NCBI RefSeq assembly: GCF_031755915.1
Contig: NC_083390.1
Span: 20,197,501-20,261,500 of the forward strand
Length of the DNA: 64,000 nucleotides
Reading direction: 5' to 3'
DNA from: Ziziphus jujuba
Taxonomy: Eukaryota > Streptophyta > Magnoliopsida > Rosales > Rhamnaceae
Shown piece by piece: positions 1 to 12,579 of this stretch. The first letter of the stretch is position 1. Each line of letters begins with the position of its first letter. Both the position numbers and the translations under genes were made by a program. Under the pieces are notes generated by a model that was not told where the DNA came from, did not search any database, and saw only the letters and a list, made by a program, of their open reading frames with translations.

Positions 1-1825
1 AAATTCATCGCCATTGGGTAGGCCAAGTGGGGCTTCAACTTCATGATGGCGTATAATGTAGGCCCCAATCAAACCAGCTAAAAGATTGACTCTGGTCAAC
101 CCCATAGCATGATCATGGTACCAAAGATTTCCAGGATGTTGGTGGTTGCGGTAACGATATGTTTTGTGGGACCAAGTGGGGCCCTTGTCCCTAAATTTTC
201 TAGTGAACCAAGAATTTGAGTTCCCATCACTTGCGGGTTCATCGATGCCCCCATGTAGATGCACCACAGTAGGAACGCCTGTCTTATTGGAAGGTATAGC
301 AGTGGGAATGGTGGGGTCCCAAGGAAGTATGTGCTTCAGAGGGAGATGATTTTTCCACGTCACGTAGGTGTCAACTCCGTGGAGGGCTTCGATTGTCGGA
401 CCAGGAATTGTTGCCTTGGACCTTGACACACCGTAGGCAAACACTGGTGTTGGCGGAAGATCCTTGTGAAATTTCTGTAGTAAAGGAAATGCATTAACAA
501 CCGTTGGATTAATAGATGAAGTACACGAAAGAGGCCACTGATTGATTGATTGATTGATTTTTTTTTATTACTAATTCAAAATGATTACAATATTTTTTTG
601 CTAAAACAAATTGATTACTATATTTGGTCACTCATTTCATCCATATAACATAAATCTGAAATTAAGGGGAAAAAAAAAAGAAAAAAAAAGGAGGAAATAA
701 AAATTATCAGAAAAATATATATTTACAGTAACATTCCACAAGGCATAGTCGCTCGTTATCGCCTAGGTAGGTTACACTGGGATTTGAGAATCTTTGTACC
801 AATTCGCAGTTTTTTTGTCCAGCGTAACGTTGGCGACCAAGAATTAAAAAAATAAAGAAATAATAATAATAAAAAAAAATAGCCCTTGGGCGACTAGGTT
901 CAGTAAAATAAAATTCTATATATTTATATGTTAAAAATTGGAGAATTTTATGCTTTTTTTTTTAAAGTAAAATTTGGTAGATTTAAAAAGATGAAATTTT
1001 CACTATTTTTCGTGAACTTAAAGCAAACACTAAAAAAATATATATTTCGGTAATACAAACTCTAGAAAAATACTAAGAACAAACGGTAGAGAGCTGTCTT
1101 GTGCACAAGGCAAAATAAATATATATATTAATAATAATAATAAAAAATTGAAGTTCCCAAAGTTTTCATATTGGTCTAAACAGAGCAAACTCTTTTTGGT
1201 GGCGAAGAAATTAAATAGGAGGGATTAAATCTTTTGCTACCATATACATTTAATTTAAGCCAAAAAAAAAAAGTTCGAAAAATACTCATATTCTAATTTT
1301 TTTTAGATAATAACAAAAACTCATCCTTTAAGTGGACATACGGCGTTTGGAAACCCAGAAATGAATCAGACACTCAGAAAGTCACATGGTTAGTCTGTCC
1401 ATATGAGCGATTCAGAGATGGTCTATAAGACTCTAACACTACCAAACAAAAAAGACATAAAACTGGTACCGAAAAGTAGAGCTTACTTAAAGACATAAAA
1501 CTGGTACAGAAAAATAGAGCTTACTTTTTAGATAATGGAAAAGACAAAAGCAATAAACAAAAAAATAAAAATAAAAATAAGAGGTTGAAATAGCACTTAC
1601 CCATTTCTTCTTGAACATTCCGATCTGCAATGACTTAGATTTGGGAACACCATCGACAAACTCAAATCCATATAATTTAGGCATATCAGGAAGCTCATCC
1701 ACAAACATTCTCAACTTTGATGGATTTATTATCTCCTCTTCTGCCCATGAACTGTTAATAAGAAACCCAATCACAGTCACTGATACCATACTAAACATCA
1801 AACTTCTTCTAGCCATGGAAGCCAT
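1..1825 (-). CDS. LPR: LPR1/LPR2-like multicopper oxidase, 5' part (exons 1-2, truncated by window edge)
   Basis: Exon 1 is 1825-1601 (75 codons) and exon 2 runs from 474 to the left edge (158 codons). The donor GTAAGT at 1600-1595 and the acceptor CTACAG ending at 475 define a phase-0 intron of 1126 bp (475-1600), which is AT-rich with no gene seen in it. The first residues are hydrophobic ([14 protein letters not shown]) and end near SSWAEEE, which looks like a secretory signal peptide. Exon 2 carries the paired copper-ligand motifs of multicopper oxidases: HLHGG at residues 147-151 and [11 protein letters not shown] at 193-203, plus the LPR-typical context SDGN and [13 protein letters not shown]. 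In the family, LPR1/LPR2 are ferroxidases that help set root growth under low phosphate through apoplastic iron. That role here is inferred from family membership. ATG 1825 is the first in frame; ATG 1816 is an alternative start. The remaining cupredoxin domains lie outside the window. Confidence 0.9.
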
Positions 1826-1876
1826 CTCTCTGAACTACATGCAAGGTTTTAGAGAAAGGAGATATGAGTGTAAATT

Positions 1877-1889
1877 TATTTATATATAT
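1877..1889 (-). promoter_or_regulatory. TATA box of the LPR-like gene
   Basis: Read on the minus strand this is TATATATAAATAA, about 52-64 bases upstream of the ATG at 1825. That spacing would leave a short 5' UTR of roughly 20-30 bases. It is the only well-placed TATA-like element before this start. The transcription start itself is inferred. Confidence 0.5.
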
Positions 1890-2787
1890 GGTAATGGGGT
1901 ATTTGAATGGTTTTGGGATTGGATTTTAAATATCAAAAAAAAAAAATAAAAGGGTGTTTTAAAAATATGATAATTACGTACTTGTTTGGTATAGAAGATT
2001 AGAGAACTAGAATATCAGAAAATGGAATCGATGGTGATGAAGATGGAAGCGTGACTATTTTCCAATGGTGGGCTTCGTTGTCTCCGGAAAAAGGAAGAGC
2101 ATAAAGACACCTTTTCCAATTCCGGGGCATGCATAACTTTCACTCTCCACTTTCATTTTTATTACTCTTTTGTCCTTCGTTTCCTAGTTCTTGCACTTTT
2201 TTTTTTTTTTTTCTTTATCGTTTTTAATTTAACTTTTCCGTAAATATAAAATTCATTTTTTTCCTCCAATACGGTAAAAGAGTATACAATCATTTCTTGC
2301 TGATTCCCCTTTTTTTTTTTTTTTTTAATGAACTCTTGCAGATTCATTTATTCAATAATATCAACCATACTACGAAATTAATGTATATGATAGGTGAAAA
2401 GTTAAAATAAATTTAAGAAAAAATTATGTTAACTTCAATAGCACTTTAATCATAATATTTAAAGATTTTTTTTACCTCTAAATGTTGAAATGGTAAAATT
2501 ACATAATTTGGGAGGTATTATCGGTAAATAACTGAGCTTTTTTTATTTTTATTTTTTTGGGTAAAAATAACTGATATCTTTTTTTCTTTTTTTTTGGGTT
2601 AAAAATAGCTGGTATGTCGTTGCTTTAGGTAAAAACAACTGGTATTATTCACGGATGGTAAAGCATCTTCAATACCTAAAATAAATTACTATTTATGTAA
2701 TATAGAATTTAATATAGTTTGAATTCAGATAATATAAATATATAATTAATTTTGAAATTGTTTTTAATTGTAATATATAAAAAATTA

Positions 2788-2853
2788 TTTATAGTTATAG
2801 TTATTAATTAATTATTATATTTTATAGTTATAGTTATTAATTAATTATTATAT
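2788..2853. repeat. Perfect 33-bp tandem duplication
   Basis: Two adjacent identical 33-bp copies, 2788-2820 and 2821-2853, each starting tttatagttatagtt. The sequence is AT-rich and non-coding. The lack of divergence suggests a recent slippage or duplication event. Confidence 0.85.
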
Positions 2854-5282
2854 ATATTTTATCAATTGTTTTTTTTTAAATTAATTTTTTATGTAAAATT
2901 TATTTTTTTAAAAATTCACAATGTTTGATAAAACTTCTAAAAATAGAAGATCACTTTGATAGCCTCTGTTTTTTATTTGTTTTTTTTTTTTGGTTAAGAC
3001 ATTAGTTTCACAAAATATTTAAACAAACCCATTAATTTTTTTAATAATAATCTAATTTTTCTAAAATGATAAAAAAAAAAAACAAAAAAACAAATCTAGT
3101 ATTAGACACAAGCATTAGAGATTCTCTAATATCTAGCTTCCTAACAAAAATAAATTTTCCAAAAATAAAACAATAATAATAATCCAGTTTTACAGGATCC
3201 AACAAAGAAATCAATTTGTCCATATAGGTCTGACGTAAGTTTTTATGAAAGCGCCAAAAAAAAAAAAAAAAAGATTTGCTGGCGTGTAATTAGGCCAAAG
3301 ATGGGCTATTTAAAAGTTGTTAAGTACCAAATTACCCCAAAAAAAAATCTATTTTTTTACCATATAAAGAAATTAATTTAAATGCCATTTGGGCAATTTA
3401 AAATTTTAGTACAAAAAATCATTACATAATAAAATACATCTAATTATATATAATTGGAGCATTTGTTATAGAATTTACTAGTACTTATCACAAACGCACG
3501 CTGACAAATAGCAAACTTTATCTTATATTTAAGATTTTCTTAGAGTGGCCGAGAATTTATGAGGATTTGGAGAATCTTTCCAACTTATAGCTTTTTTGAA
3601 AAGTACATAAAAGCATTGTTTTCACTTCTCAGTAAACTTTATTATTACTTTGAAGCATTGGATTTTTTCTCAATGCTAATAAGAATTCGTCTCAATTTCA
3701 TTTTAGATTATGTTTTATGAAAGTTAAGTTTGAAACTCAAAGTTATTTTAGCGAGGAAAAATCTCTCTTTTATGTTTGTTGTCTAAAAGATTCCTGTGAA
3801 TTTGAAAGCCTTCCCAGGTTGTTGAATAAAAAGTTAACCAAGCAGTGTCAAATGCATAAAAGATCGATTTAATTAATTTTAACCAAATTTAGGCATGTCA
3901 TGAATGGGATATAGGCGTCGCAGAAAAAAGTATTACAATCTATAAAATAATCAAGCTGACCTAAAAAATCTAAAAGTATCATGAATCATCGGTGGAATGC
4001 ACAACAGCTATAAAGCTGTGGGAATTTTTAATCCCTTTTCAAAGTTCTTTACATAATTCATTTTTATTTATTTTTGCCAGATATAGCGTTGAAACAAGAA
4101 CCATCAGTTTTCTTTTCTTTTTTTTTCTTTTTTTTTTTTTGGGGATATTAAGGACCGTTGGTTTTATTCGTACATTGTGCTTTTTTTTTCATTTTTTTTT
4201 CTTTTTTGATAAACTCGTATATTGTGTGAAAGATTTAAGTAGTAGATCAATTCGATTATGCAAGCTATCTTTGGTTGAAATTGGAAAAAAGTGAGACGAA
4301 CAATTTTATTCTCCCAACATTTTTCCTTTTATATTTGGAAGTCATAGTCTTTTTTTTAATTTAGTTAATTTATGACTATTGGCTCTTAATGTATGTGCTG
4401 CTTTATATCTATATATATATATATATATATATGTAATCTCAGCCTACTATTTCTAACAATTATAAGCATAAAACTTAGCAGCAGTTTGGCTCTCAAATTT
4501 ATGAATCACGGTAATTTGGTAGAGATATTAAATGATTGAGTTAGGTTGGAGATAGAAAGACATAAACCTTTTGTCAAAGGCAATATATACGTATATATAG
4601 CAATATATACGTGTGTGTGTGTGTGTGTGTGTGTATGTATATATGTATATTTCTTTGACTCTAATTAATCACTTTTTGATTTTTGAAGGGAGTTGTTGGC
4701 ATATATATCATCAAGGAGAATAAGCCGCATATATATTCATATAGAAAAATCCAATTAAACAGGACCATACATCATATCACCCACAAAAGTTTTCCACTTT
4801 TCCTTGGACTTTTCCTTGATTTTTTCGCTTATCAATTTATTAGCTTCAAAGTGTGATGCTTCTATTTATCGAACTCTTTCTTTTTCTTTTTTTTCTTTTA
4901 TGGTGCAGAAAAAATGTTTATATACTTTTTATTTTCCTTTTCTCTTTTTAAGTCCACATACTTAGAAGTTTCAATTAATTTTAAAATATGGCATGGTAGA
5001 AATTATATATTATATATGAAAAAAAAAAATTGTTATTGTGGCCTAAATAAAGACATGCAGGATGATTCTTAAGCAGTCATGTTGTTAGGTGGGTCTTCTG
5101 AGGATGTTTGAAAATGATGGTAAAGTTGATAATAGGCTGGAGTGGACAGTGAAGAAAAGGAAAGGTATATAAAATGATATTTCCTTTATGGTGCTTTAAT
5201 TTTCTCATATGATTTAATCAATTATTACACAATGTATTATTTTCTTCGATTTTCAATTTTTATTTTCTACTTCTTTTTTTCG

Positions 5283-5356
5283 GGTGAATAACTTCATGAT
5301 GTGTGATTCATCCATATCAGGTGAATAACTTCATGGTGTGTGATTCATCCATATAC
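5283..5356. repeat. 37-bp tandem duplication
   Basis: Copies at 5283-5319 and 5320-5356, each beginning ggtgaataacttcatg, with one internal difference (gatg versus ggtg) and a difference at the last base or two. Intergenic. Confidence 0.85.
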
Positions 5357-5720
5357 AATGTAATTGATTATGTTCTTTACAGCCTAACCAAATACTTATT
5401 ATTTCATTCGTCTATCCCTCAGAGGAATAATATATGAACTTGTAATGGAAAACACAGACACCCATTTGTGGATTTCCAAAGTGTAAAGCACTTAAGCAAA
5501 TGGATGATTAAATAATTTACATTTAATATTTAGTGGGTGAAGCATGATCAAAATGATAAAGACACTCTTTTTCAACTGATTAATTAATACAACATTAGGA
5601 TTAGTACATTTTTAGCATCGTACTCGATTTTTTTTATTGAAGATCATATGTAACTAGGCCAACCAATGCATTTAAGAGGGCTAGAATTTTTTTTTTCTTT
5701 TTTTCGAATAACATTACCTC

Positions 5721-6138
5721 AGAACATCTCCAATAGGATGCTATTTTGATATTGTATTGCCAAATTATAGCATATGAGCACCTTTTTGCTTTTCTAATGT
5801 CAAGTGGCAAATTTTGCCAATGTCAAATTTAACACTAAATTTATAATTGGCAGAATTTGCCATTGGATCCACTTTCATAAAATATGGATCTCATGTCATT
5901 TAATAAATTATTTAATATTATTTTTGTTTTTAATTTGTCAAAAAATAATTAAAAGTGGGTCATATTACTACTTAATAAAATTTAAAATTTGGCTTTGTCA
6001 TTTTTTAACACTTGCTATTAGAGGTTAAATTGCAAATTTTAGCATTGCATTGGATATTTATCATTGAAAAGCTCATGTCAATAGTAAATTATAGCAATGG
6101 AAATACCAAAATGATATCTATTATTGAAAATGCTCTTT
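5721..6138. mobile_element. MITE-like non-autonomous DNA element
   Basis: The left end (agaacatctccaataggatg) and the reverse complement of the right end (agagcattttcaataataga) form an imperfect terminal inverted repeat. The match extends about 50 bp inward, including a shared run that reads attttgatatt on one arm and attttggtattt on the other. The interior is AT-rich and has no coding capacity. The target-site duplication is not clear, so the superfamily (hAT or PIF/Harbinger) is unassigned. Confidence 0.55.
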
Positions 6139-8701
6139 AACTCATTACAACTAAAGAATTGGGATTTCATCTGAATCGAGATTTGGTCAAACACAGTAGA
6201 AGCATGAAAATGCTCTTTAATTTGAGAAGCATTATCTTGAAGCTTTTGACCTTATGCTTTCTCTCTCTATTTGGTAAATGATACAACTTAGTGTTGAAAT
6301 TTAGAGAGAAATTAATTCTAAACGCATGAAAATTTTATTTTTTCAAGAAATTTCAAATTTTCCATTGATTTTAATACTTCTAACAAACGGCTTAAGAAGC
6401 AATTAACTAGAAGAGAAATTAAAAGTTATTTAAAAAAAAATAAAGAATGTTCCTTCAAAAATAATTAAAATACATAATATAGAGTTTTGTTATTTATCCT
6501 CGTTAAGGATAAATATTAGTAAAATTCATGCATAGATAACAAATGCTAATTGAATGAATTTAATTTTATATTAATTTTTCATATAAAAATTTAATATGTA
6601 AAAGTAAACCCTTTTAATTTATTACATGATTTACAGGTTCAACTGTTAGAAAACAATATATAATATGTGTGGCGGTTACATTATATCACTTTATATTGAC
6701 TATGTTTTCTGAGATGGCAATTAAATTGCCACAGGTTCATTTGTGAGGAAAATATATATCACATGTAATAGTTATGCTATATTATTCATAATTTTCTTAA
6801 TTATAGCGTACAATATAAATTCAATAATCAATAATCATATACGATAATAATTAAAATATATAAATATTAATATATATTCAATAATAAGTTATTATACCAT
6901 CCATACCCATGTAACAGTTGTATATAAAAAATTCTCCACTCTGCGTTCCACAAGCTAAATTGACAATAAAATAATTTTTTTGCCAAAAAAAAAAAAAAAA
7001 AAGGAAAAAGGTAATGTTGGTCAAATTCAAACAGTCGAATGAGTGAACAGAAACAACTTTGTCAGTGAATCCTTTTTATTATTATCACTTTTTAAATCTA
7101 AAGAAAGTAATAATTAATGCTGAGAAATAAAATTTTCCCTTTTCAGAGAAGTAGTTTTGGTCCTTTGAAATATGAGATGAAAATTGCACATATAATTCCC
7201 ATCTCCATGGTACTAGTTCTCTTTTGAAAGAAATGGCTCTTGAGAAGCATCGGGCTGCTAGTGGAAGCTGCATTTTTTCATATTCTTGACCCCTTTTATG
7301 GTGTAGAGGGTTCACCATTCTCGTTGATTTTAGGAATTTCATCTTAAAGACAAAATTAATTAATAAAGTATGGGAAAGATAATCAATTCAAATTTATTTG
7401 GGTCTTTTTAGTTTTAGTTTTTACTAAGCACTATGTTATATCCATGGTGCATGAACCATTGGGCCTGAAATCTGAAAGCTTGTTTAGATCCATAGATCAG
7501 CCCAATTCTGTTGATCCTCTGTTGGGCCTGCATTGGGATTTAGCTTAGAGGCCCATAATCTGAATGCCTTTCTCGTTTTCGTTTCTTTTTAATTTTTAAT
7601 TTTTAATTTTTAATTTTTTAGGTTGTGTATGGCTTGCCAAAGTACTCCATGCTTATTAAAAAATGATGACATAGACTTGTACTGCTTCATTAACAAAAAG
7701 GTAACTATTGTGTGAATATTGATTACAAGCAACATGCCAGTAATTATTAATATTTCCCCTTAAGCTTTCATTTGAGAGGAGTTACCATTTCAATTCAAGG
7801 AATGTTACTCCTGATAATTATCAAGAAGCATGCATGTATATATAAAAACCTCCTTGGATGCAAGTTGCTTAAACTAAATGCCTATAGCCAGCTCAAGTAC
7901 AAAACATTTAAAAAAGAAAAAAAAAATCAAAAACTCTACCTTGGAATGTTGCACTTTTTGCCTGTATCTCTTCTAGCTGGAAGTGTCTATTTCTGTACAA
8001 AGCCACTTATATATTCACAGCAATCACAGCAAGTACTAGGTCTCTTAGATGATGTCCGCTGAATCAAATCTTAAGGTTTTCTTGTAATTTAATTTTGAAG
8101 ATTCAGTATATTATATGAAATTTATAGGCCAGATCTGAGAATTTTTTTTCATTATTATTATTATTTTTTTTGGAAAAAAAAAAAGAAAAAAAAAAAAGAA
8201 AGAGAAAGAAAGAAAAGAAGCACAGCATGCTATAAGAAACATATTTGATCACCCAAAGCTCAATTATTACATAGACCAAATCATATTCAAACCTCATTTT
8301 TAAGCCTTCTTTAGTGATTATAGCCTTCCAAATCTAAATTGCCTATTGTAATTATTTGACTCCGCAGTTGATGAAATACTGTCAGAAACTGAAATAATGC
8401 AATTATATCTTAGAATCATGGCAATAATTGGTGTATGGATACGTAATTATACCTCATAAAATTGGCACAAGAAGACAATTCAGTTTTGAGATCCGTTACT
8501 TGGTTAATTCTTATATATTTAATTAATTCTTAGATATTATAAATTCATAATTATATAAATATAGATACATACTACAGATGGTCAATTGACTGTATGAGTT
8601 CCTTCTGAGTTGTCTTCTACAATGTAGGCAGCATCTTTTTCTTTTTTTTTTGGCTGAACTTTTCCACCCGTTTCTTGTTCTGATAATATTTGTACCATCA
8701 C

Positions 8702-8742
<41 letters not shown>

Positions 8743-10102
8743 TTGGAACCATCGCTATATATTAATTTATATTATATATATGTATTAATTTGCTTGTTCA
8801 GTGACATTATTATATTCTCCATTGGCCAACCAAACCTTCAACCTAGGTAGTGGTGGAAGCTGTTTATGTTCCATTCTCAGCTTCTCTGCCAACTAAATTT
8901 ATCTTTCCCAGTTCTCACTTCCCACCAATAAATTAGGTTTCATTTTTTTGTTGTTTTTTGGTTGGACCATTATATATGATGTTAGGTACACATGGATAGA
9001 TGATATAAAAATCTTCTCCTACTATAAAATCGAAGAATCTCTAAAAGCGAAACTAGGTAGGATAAATACAATCCAAACCCCTCATTAAACAAACCATCCA
9101 ATCTCAGTTGGCCGCAGGAATTATGTCAAATAATATTAATTCATTTAAAAAAAATAATTTGATTCAGATGCCTTTCTAGAATCCAAAATCGCCTTTTATG
9201 AATTTATTATCAAAAAGTGAAAAAAGAGAGTTTAAATAATGAAAATCATTCACTCATACATCATATCTGTCCAAAGACTGATAAAAAGATTCTAATGGTT
9301 CTAACTTCATATGGATCTATGCGAACCTAACCGGTGTGTATATGTTTGGTGAGCCATGACATACATGACATACATGATATATAGATTAATGAACTTTCTT
9401 GTGAGCTGCAAATTGCTAAAAAAACACACGCCAGAAACGAAGGAGGTTGAAATGCTGTGGTCCTGTCGGTTGATGCCACAGTACACAAATCGCACGTGAT
9501 AGACACATGCACATCTACCTAACGTGCAAATACTATATTTACAGAACTAAACATTGTCAACCCAGCTGTTCCTAACTCTTTCTGCACACTGTTATCAAGT
9601 CTCTGAACAAGATACACTACCCAATGCCACCTTGTCCCTTACCCTTATCTACAATTCTTTAAACCAAACTCTCTCCCAATTGACCATCTTTAACCCAAAT
9701 TCCCTCACTACCTACACAAACATTTTTTTATTCAATCTTCTTCTTTGATCATTATATACATATATATATATATATTTATATTTATATTTTTTTGGTTATG
9801 AATCATCTCCTTCTTAGTATAATTAATTACACTAGCATTATAGCACCCAAAAACCAAACACAGATTCAGTCAGTTCTGAAACACACAGAAAAGGAATATA
9901 CAGAGAGACTAGTAAAATAATTGAAAGGAACATCATCTTAACAAAACTAGGCAATACACTGAGAAGATTCATCCTAATCCACATCTTCCCCAAACACCAT
10001 GTACTGAATACTGTTTAAAAAAAAAAAAAAAGCCCCACTAAGCAGAGAATTTCAGGTCAAACACAAATTCCTCTTTTCCTATTTTTATTTTATTTTATTT
10101 TA

Positions 10103-12037
10103 TTACATTATTGAACAGCCGCTTGTGTTCTCATCGCTGAACATATGGGCTGCAGCGCTATCACCAGTATTAGAGTAATGAGGTTCAGGATAAGAGTATG
10201 GAGGTGTCGGGGGGCAGGGATTGTAATTATAGTAATAGCCTGTGCTTGGAGGGACAAAAGGTGATCTGTGATACATCATCTGGGGTTGTTGTTGCATGGC
10301 ATGCCTGGCCTGCATGTTCATGTTCATCATGGGTGATTGATGATTGTACCCATTCATGTTCATCATCATGGATGATGGATATTGACCTCCTCCTCCGGTA
10401 GCATAACCACCACTTGGTAGACCAGAAGGAGTTGTTGCCTGATATCCATTGTTGGCTTGGTGGACTTGAAACCCTCCTCCTCCGAGACCATTGGGATTAC
10501 CTCCTACTAAACCACCAGCAGTACCACCACCAACATTTGGCCCATTTCCATGAAAACCAGCCAAGCTCATCATGGTATTTAGATCATTTGCCCTTTTGGC
10601 TTCCCCACCAGCATTGATATTTCCTCCTCCCAAATGAGGATTGCTCATTTTCAGAGCTGCCATGGTTTTCTGATCAATTTCTCCTGGACTAGCCTTCATT
10701 CCCATGTTGTTCTGATTAGGATGTCCACCTTTTTTCCCACCATTCCCATTTCCCACATTGTTGTTGAGCTTGACATTGCTTGGAACTGCAGAGATTGCTC
10801 CAACTGCTTTCTTGTTTGCATCAATGGCTTGCTGCCTGAGCATACTCAATTGGTTTGCTTTCTCTCTAAGAAACCGCAGCTCATCTTCTTCATCATCTTC
10901 GTCATCATCATCAAAGTAGTCATCATCTTCTTCAGAACTGAAAGCAGGAAACTTTGGGTGGTTCTTAAAAGCCTCCAGCCCCTTCATCAAGCCTTGCTTC
11001 TGTCCTTTGTTGTTCTTGTCGTCTTTGATACAGTTGTTCTTTTGCTTCTGGTTTTGGTTGGCTTTCTGGGACCAGAGTTCAGCATGTTTACCACCTCGTA
11101 CAAGTTTCTTAATCAAAGTTGCAGAATCTACACTTCCTGAAACCGTGACTTTTTGCTGGTCTGAATCAATGTTTACTTGGTAAACACCTATCCAAAAGGA
11201 AGCAAAAAATCAAGAAAGAAAAATCCCAGTTAGAATTTCACACAAAGGGACACAAAATTTAGTAAAATGGGTGAGAATCTCTGCTCAAATTAATGCTTCC
11301 CAAATGGAAGTTACATATACTAGAACTCGCACTAAAGCTTACTCTTGCTTTAGTATCCAAAACCAAGATTCAAACTACAGAGTTAACAAGTATATTTATC
11401 AAAATGCTGACTCCTAACATGTAGGAGAACATCAACCACTCCATTTCTTTGGAGAAATTTGTCAACGAGAAAAAAAAAAGAAAGTAAATTGCACAAAAAT
11501 CCTAAAAACTAGGGGGATAAATTTGTGTTCTTTAAAGGGTATTTAATGCAATTCATTAAAGTTTTCAAAATTTTCACAATTTATGTTTCATATATTTCAT
11601 TAGCTACCAAAGCAAGACTTAAACAAAACATACACAAGAAAGGGAATGAGAGCCCAAAAAGAAGGGGGGAAAAAAGTGGTAAAAAAAGCGTTAGTCAGCA
11701 AAACAAGAAGACAAAGAACATGATAAGAGAAAGAAAAGTTGCGCACCTTCAATTCTCTGAAGGAGTTTCTTCACTTTCTGCTTACACCCATCACAATGTA
11801 TGTTCACTCTGAGAACATAAGTCTGTAGATAGAAAAAAATAAACAAATAAAAAAGGAAACAACGCCAAACAACAAAACAAGAAGGAAGATTCTTAAAGAA
11901 AAGACCACAACCCAACTTTGCTGTTACTAAAAGCAAAAAAATAAAGAATACATATATATATATATATATAATACAGAATGCGGTTAAGAGAGAAAGACCT
12001 GGATCTTGAGGAGCTTAAAGTCTTCTTCTTTAGTCAT
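10103..12037 (-). CDS. HIPP: Heavy-metal-associated isoprenylated plant protein (large HIPP, HMA domain + Gly/Asn-rich tail)
   Basis: Three exons: 12037-11999 (13 codons), 11822-11747 and 11187-10103, giving 399 residues. Introns are 11998-11823 (phase 0) and 11746-11188 (phase 1), both GT-AG. The HMA domain spans about residues 13-80, with the metal-binding motif CDGC at 23-26 ([17 protein letters not shown]). A basic Gln/Asn/Lys linker, a strongly acidic patch ([18 protein letters not shown]) and a long Gly/Asn/Met/Pro/Tyr-rich low-complexity region follow. The protein ends in CSIM, a CaaX farnesylation box. In the family, HIPPs bind heavy metals or act as membrane-tethered scaffolds; the partner is unknown here. 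The large Gly-rich architecture resembles the HIPP32-37 type. The short first exon is chosen because it restores the standard HIPP start ([13 protein letters not shown]) with a consensus donor. Confidence 0.92.
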
Positions 12038-12543
12038 TTCTTGAGTTGCTGTTTGGAATGAAAGATTTTTTCTTGTCTCTCTCTCTTACTCTCTCTTTCT
12101 CACTAATTTTTCGTTTTTTTGGTTTTTTGGGGTTCTCTCTCTCACTCTATTATCTGCTAGAAAGAGTGAAAAGAGTAAACAGCTAAGCTAGTATTTGAGG
12201 GTGAGGAGGAGGAGGGTATAAAAAGAGAGAAAGTTGGATGTTTTTACTAAGTTGTAGATTCTTGTAGCTTTGTTTATTTTTTATTTTTTAGTTTTTATTT
12301 TTTTTGCTCTTCTTCTTTCTTTGAGTTCTCTCTTCCTCAAAAGCAAACAAAACAAAAGCACATGGGTGGGCAGGGGAGGGTTGAGGAAGCTTAAATGCAA
12401 AAAATAAAATAACAAATATAAATAAAAAAAGAGCAAAAGAGCAAAATGCAAATGCCAAGACAAATAGCAGAAAATCAACAACAGAAAGGAGTAGGACACA
12501 GTGACAGAGAGAAGGGATTGGATTGGATTGGTTTGGTTTAGGG

Positions 12544-12555
<12 letters not shown>

Positions 12556-12574
<19 letters not shown>

Positions 12575-12579
12575 AGAGA
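12556..12579. repeat. (GA)n/(CT)n tract upstream of the large HIPP
   Basis: A pure GA run about 520 bp upstream of the HIPP start codon. On the coding (minus) strand it reads as CT repeats, typical of plant 5' UTR and core-promoter pyrimidine patches. A regulatory role is inference. Confidence 0.6.

Larger units (their letters stand above)
1890..10102. other. Intergenic region, AT-rich, no gene recognised
   Basis: About 8.2 kb between the LPR promoter and the 3' end of the first HIPP. It holds long poly-A/T runs, (AT)n tracts near 4411-4431 and 8708-8738, a (GT)n tract near 4612-4634, two short tandem duplications and one MITE-like element (listed separately). Three TGGGCC/GGCCCA motifs cluster at about 7460-7553. 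Reading frames here are short, low-complexity and lack family motifs. Confidence 0.6.

Noticed and set aside
164..349. 61-codon plus-strand frame
   Set aside because: Antisense to exon 2 of the LPR-like gene, whose copper-ligand motifs fix the coding strand.
10634..11140. 168-codon plus-strand frame
   Set aside because: It is antisense to the third exon of the large HIPP, which has motifs, splice sites and a CaaX end.
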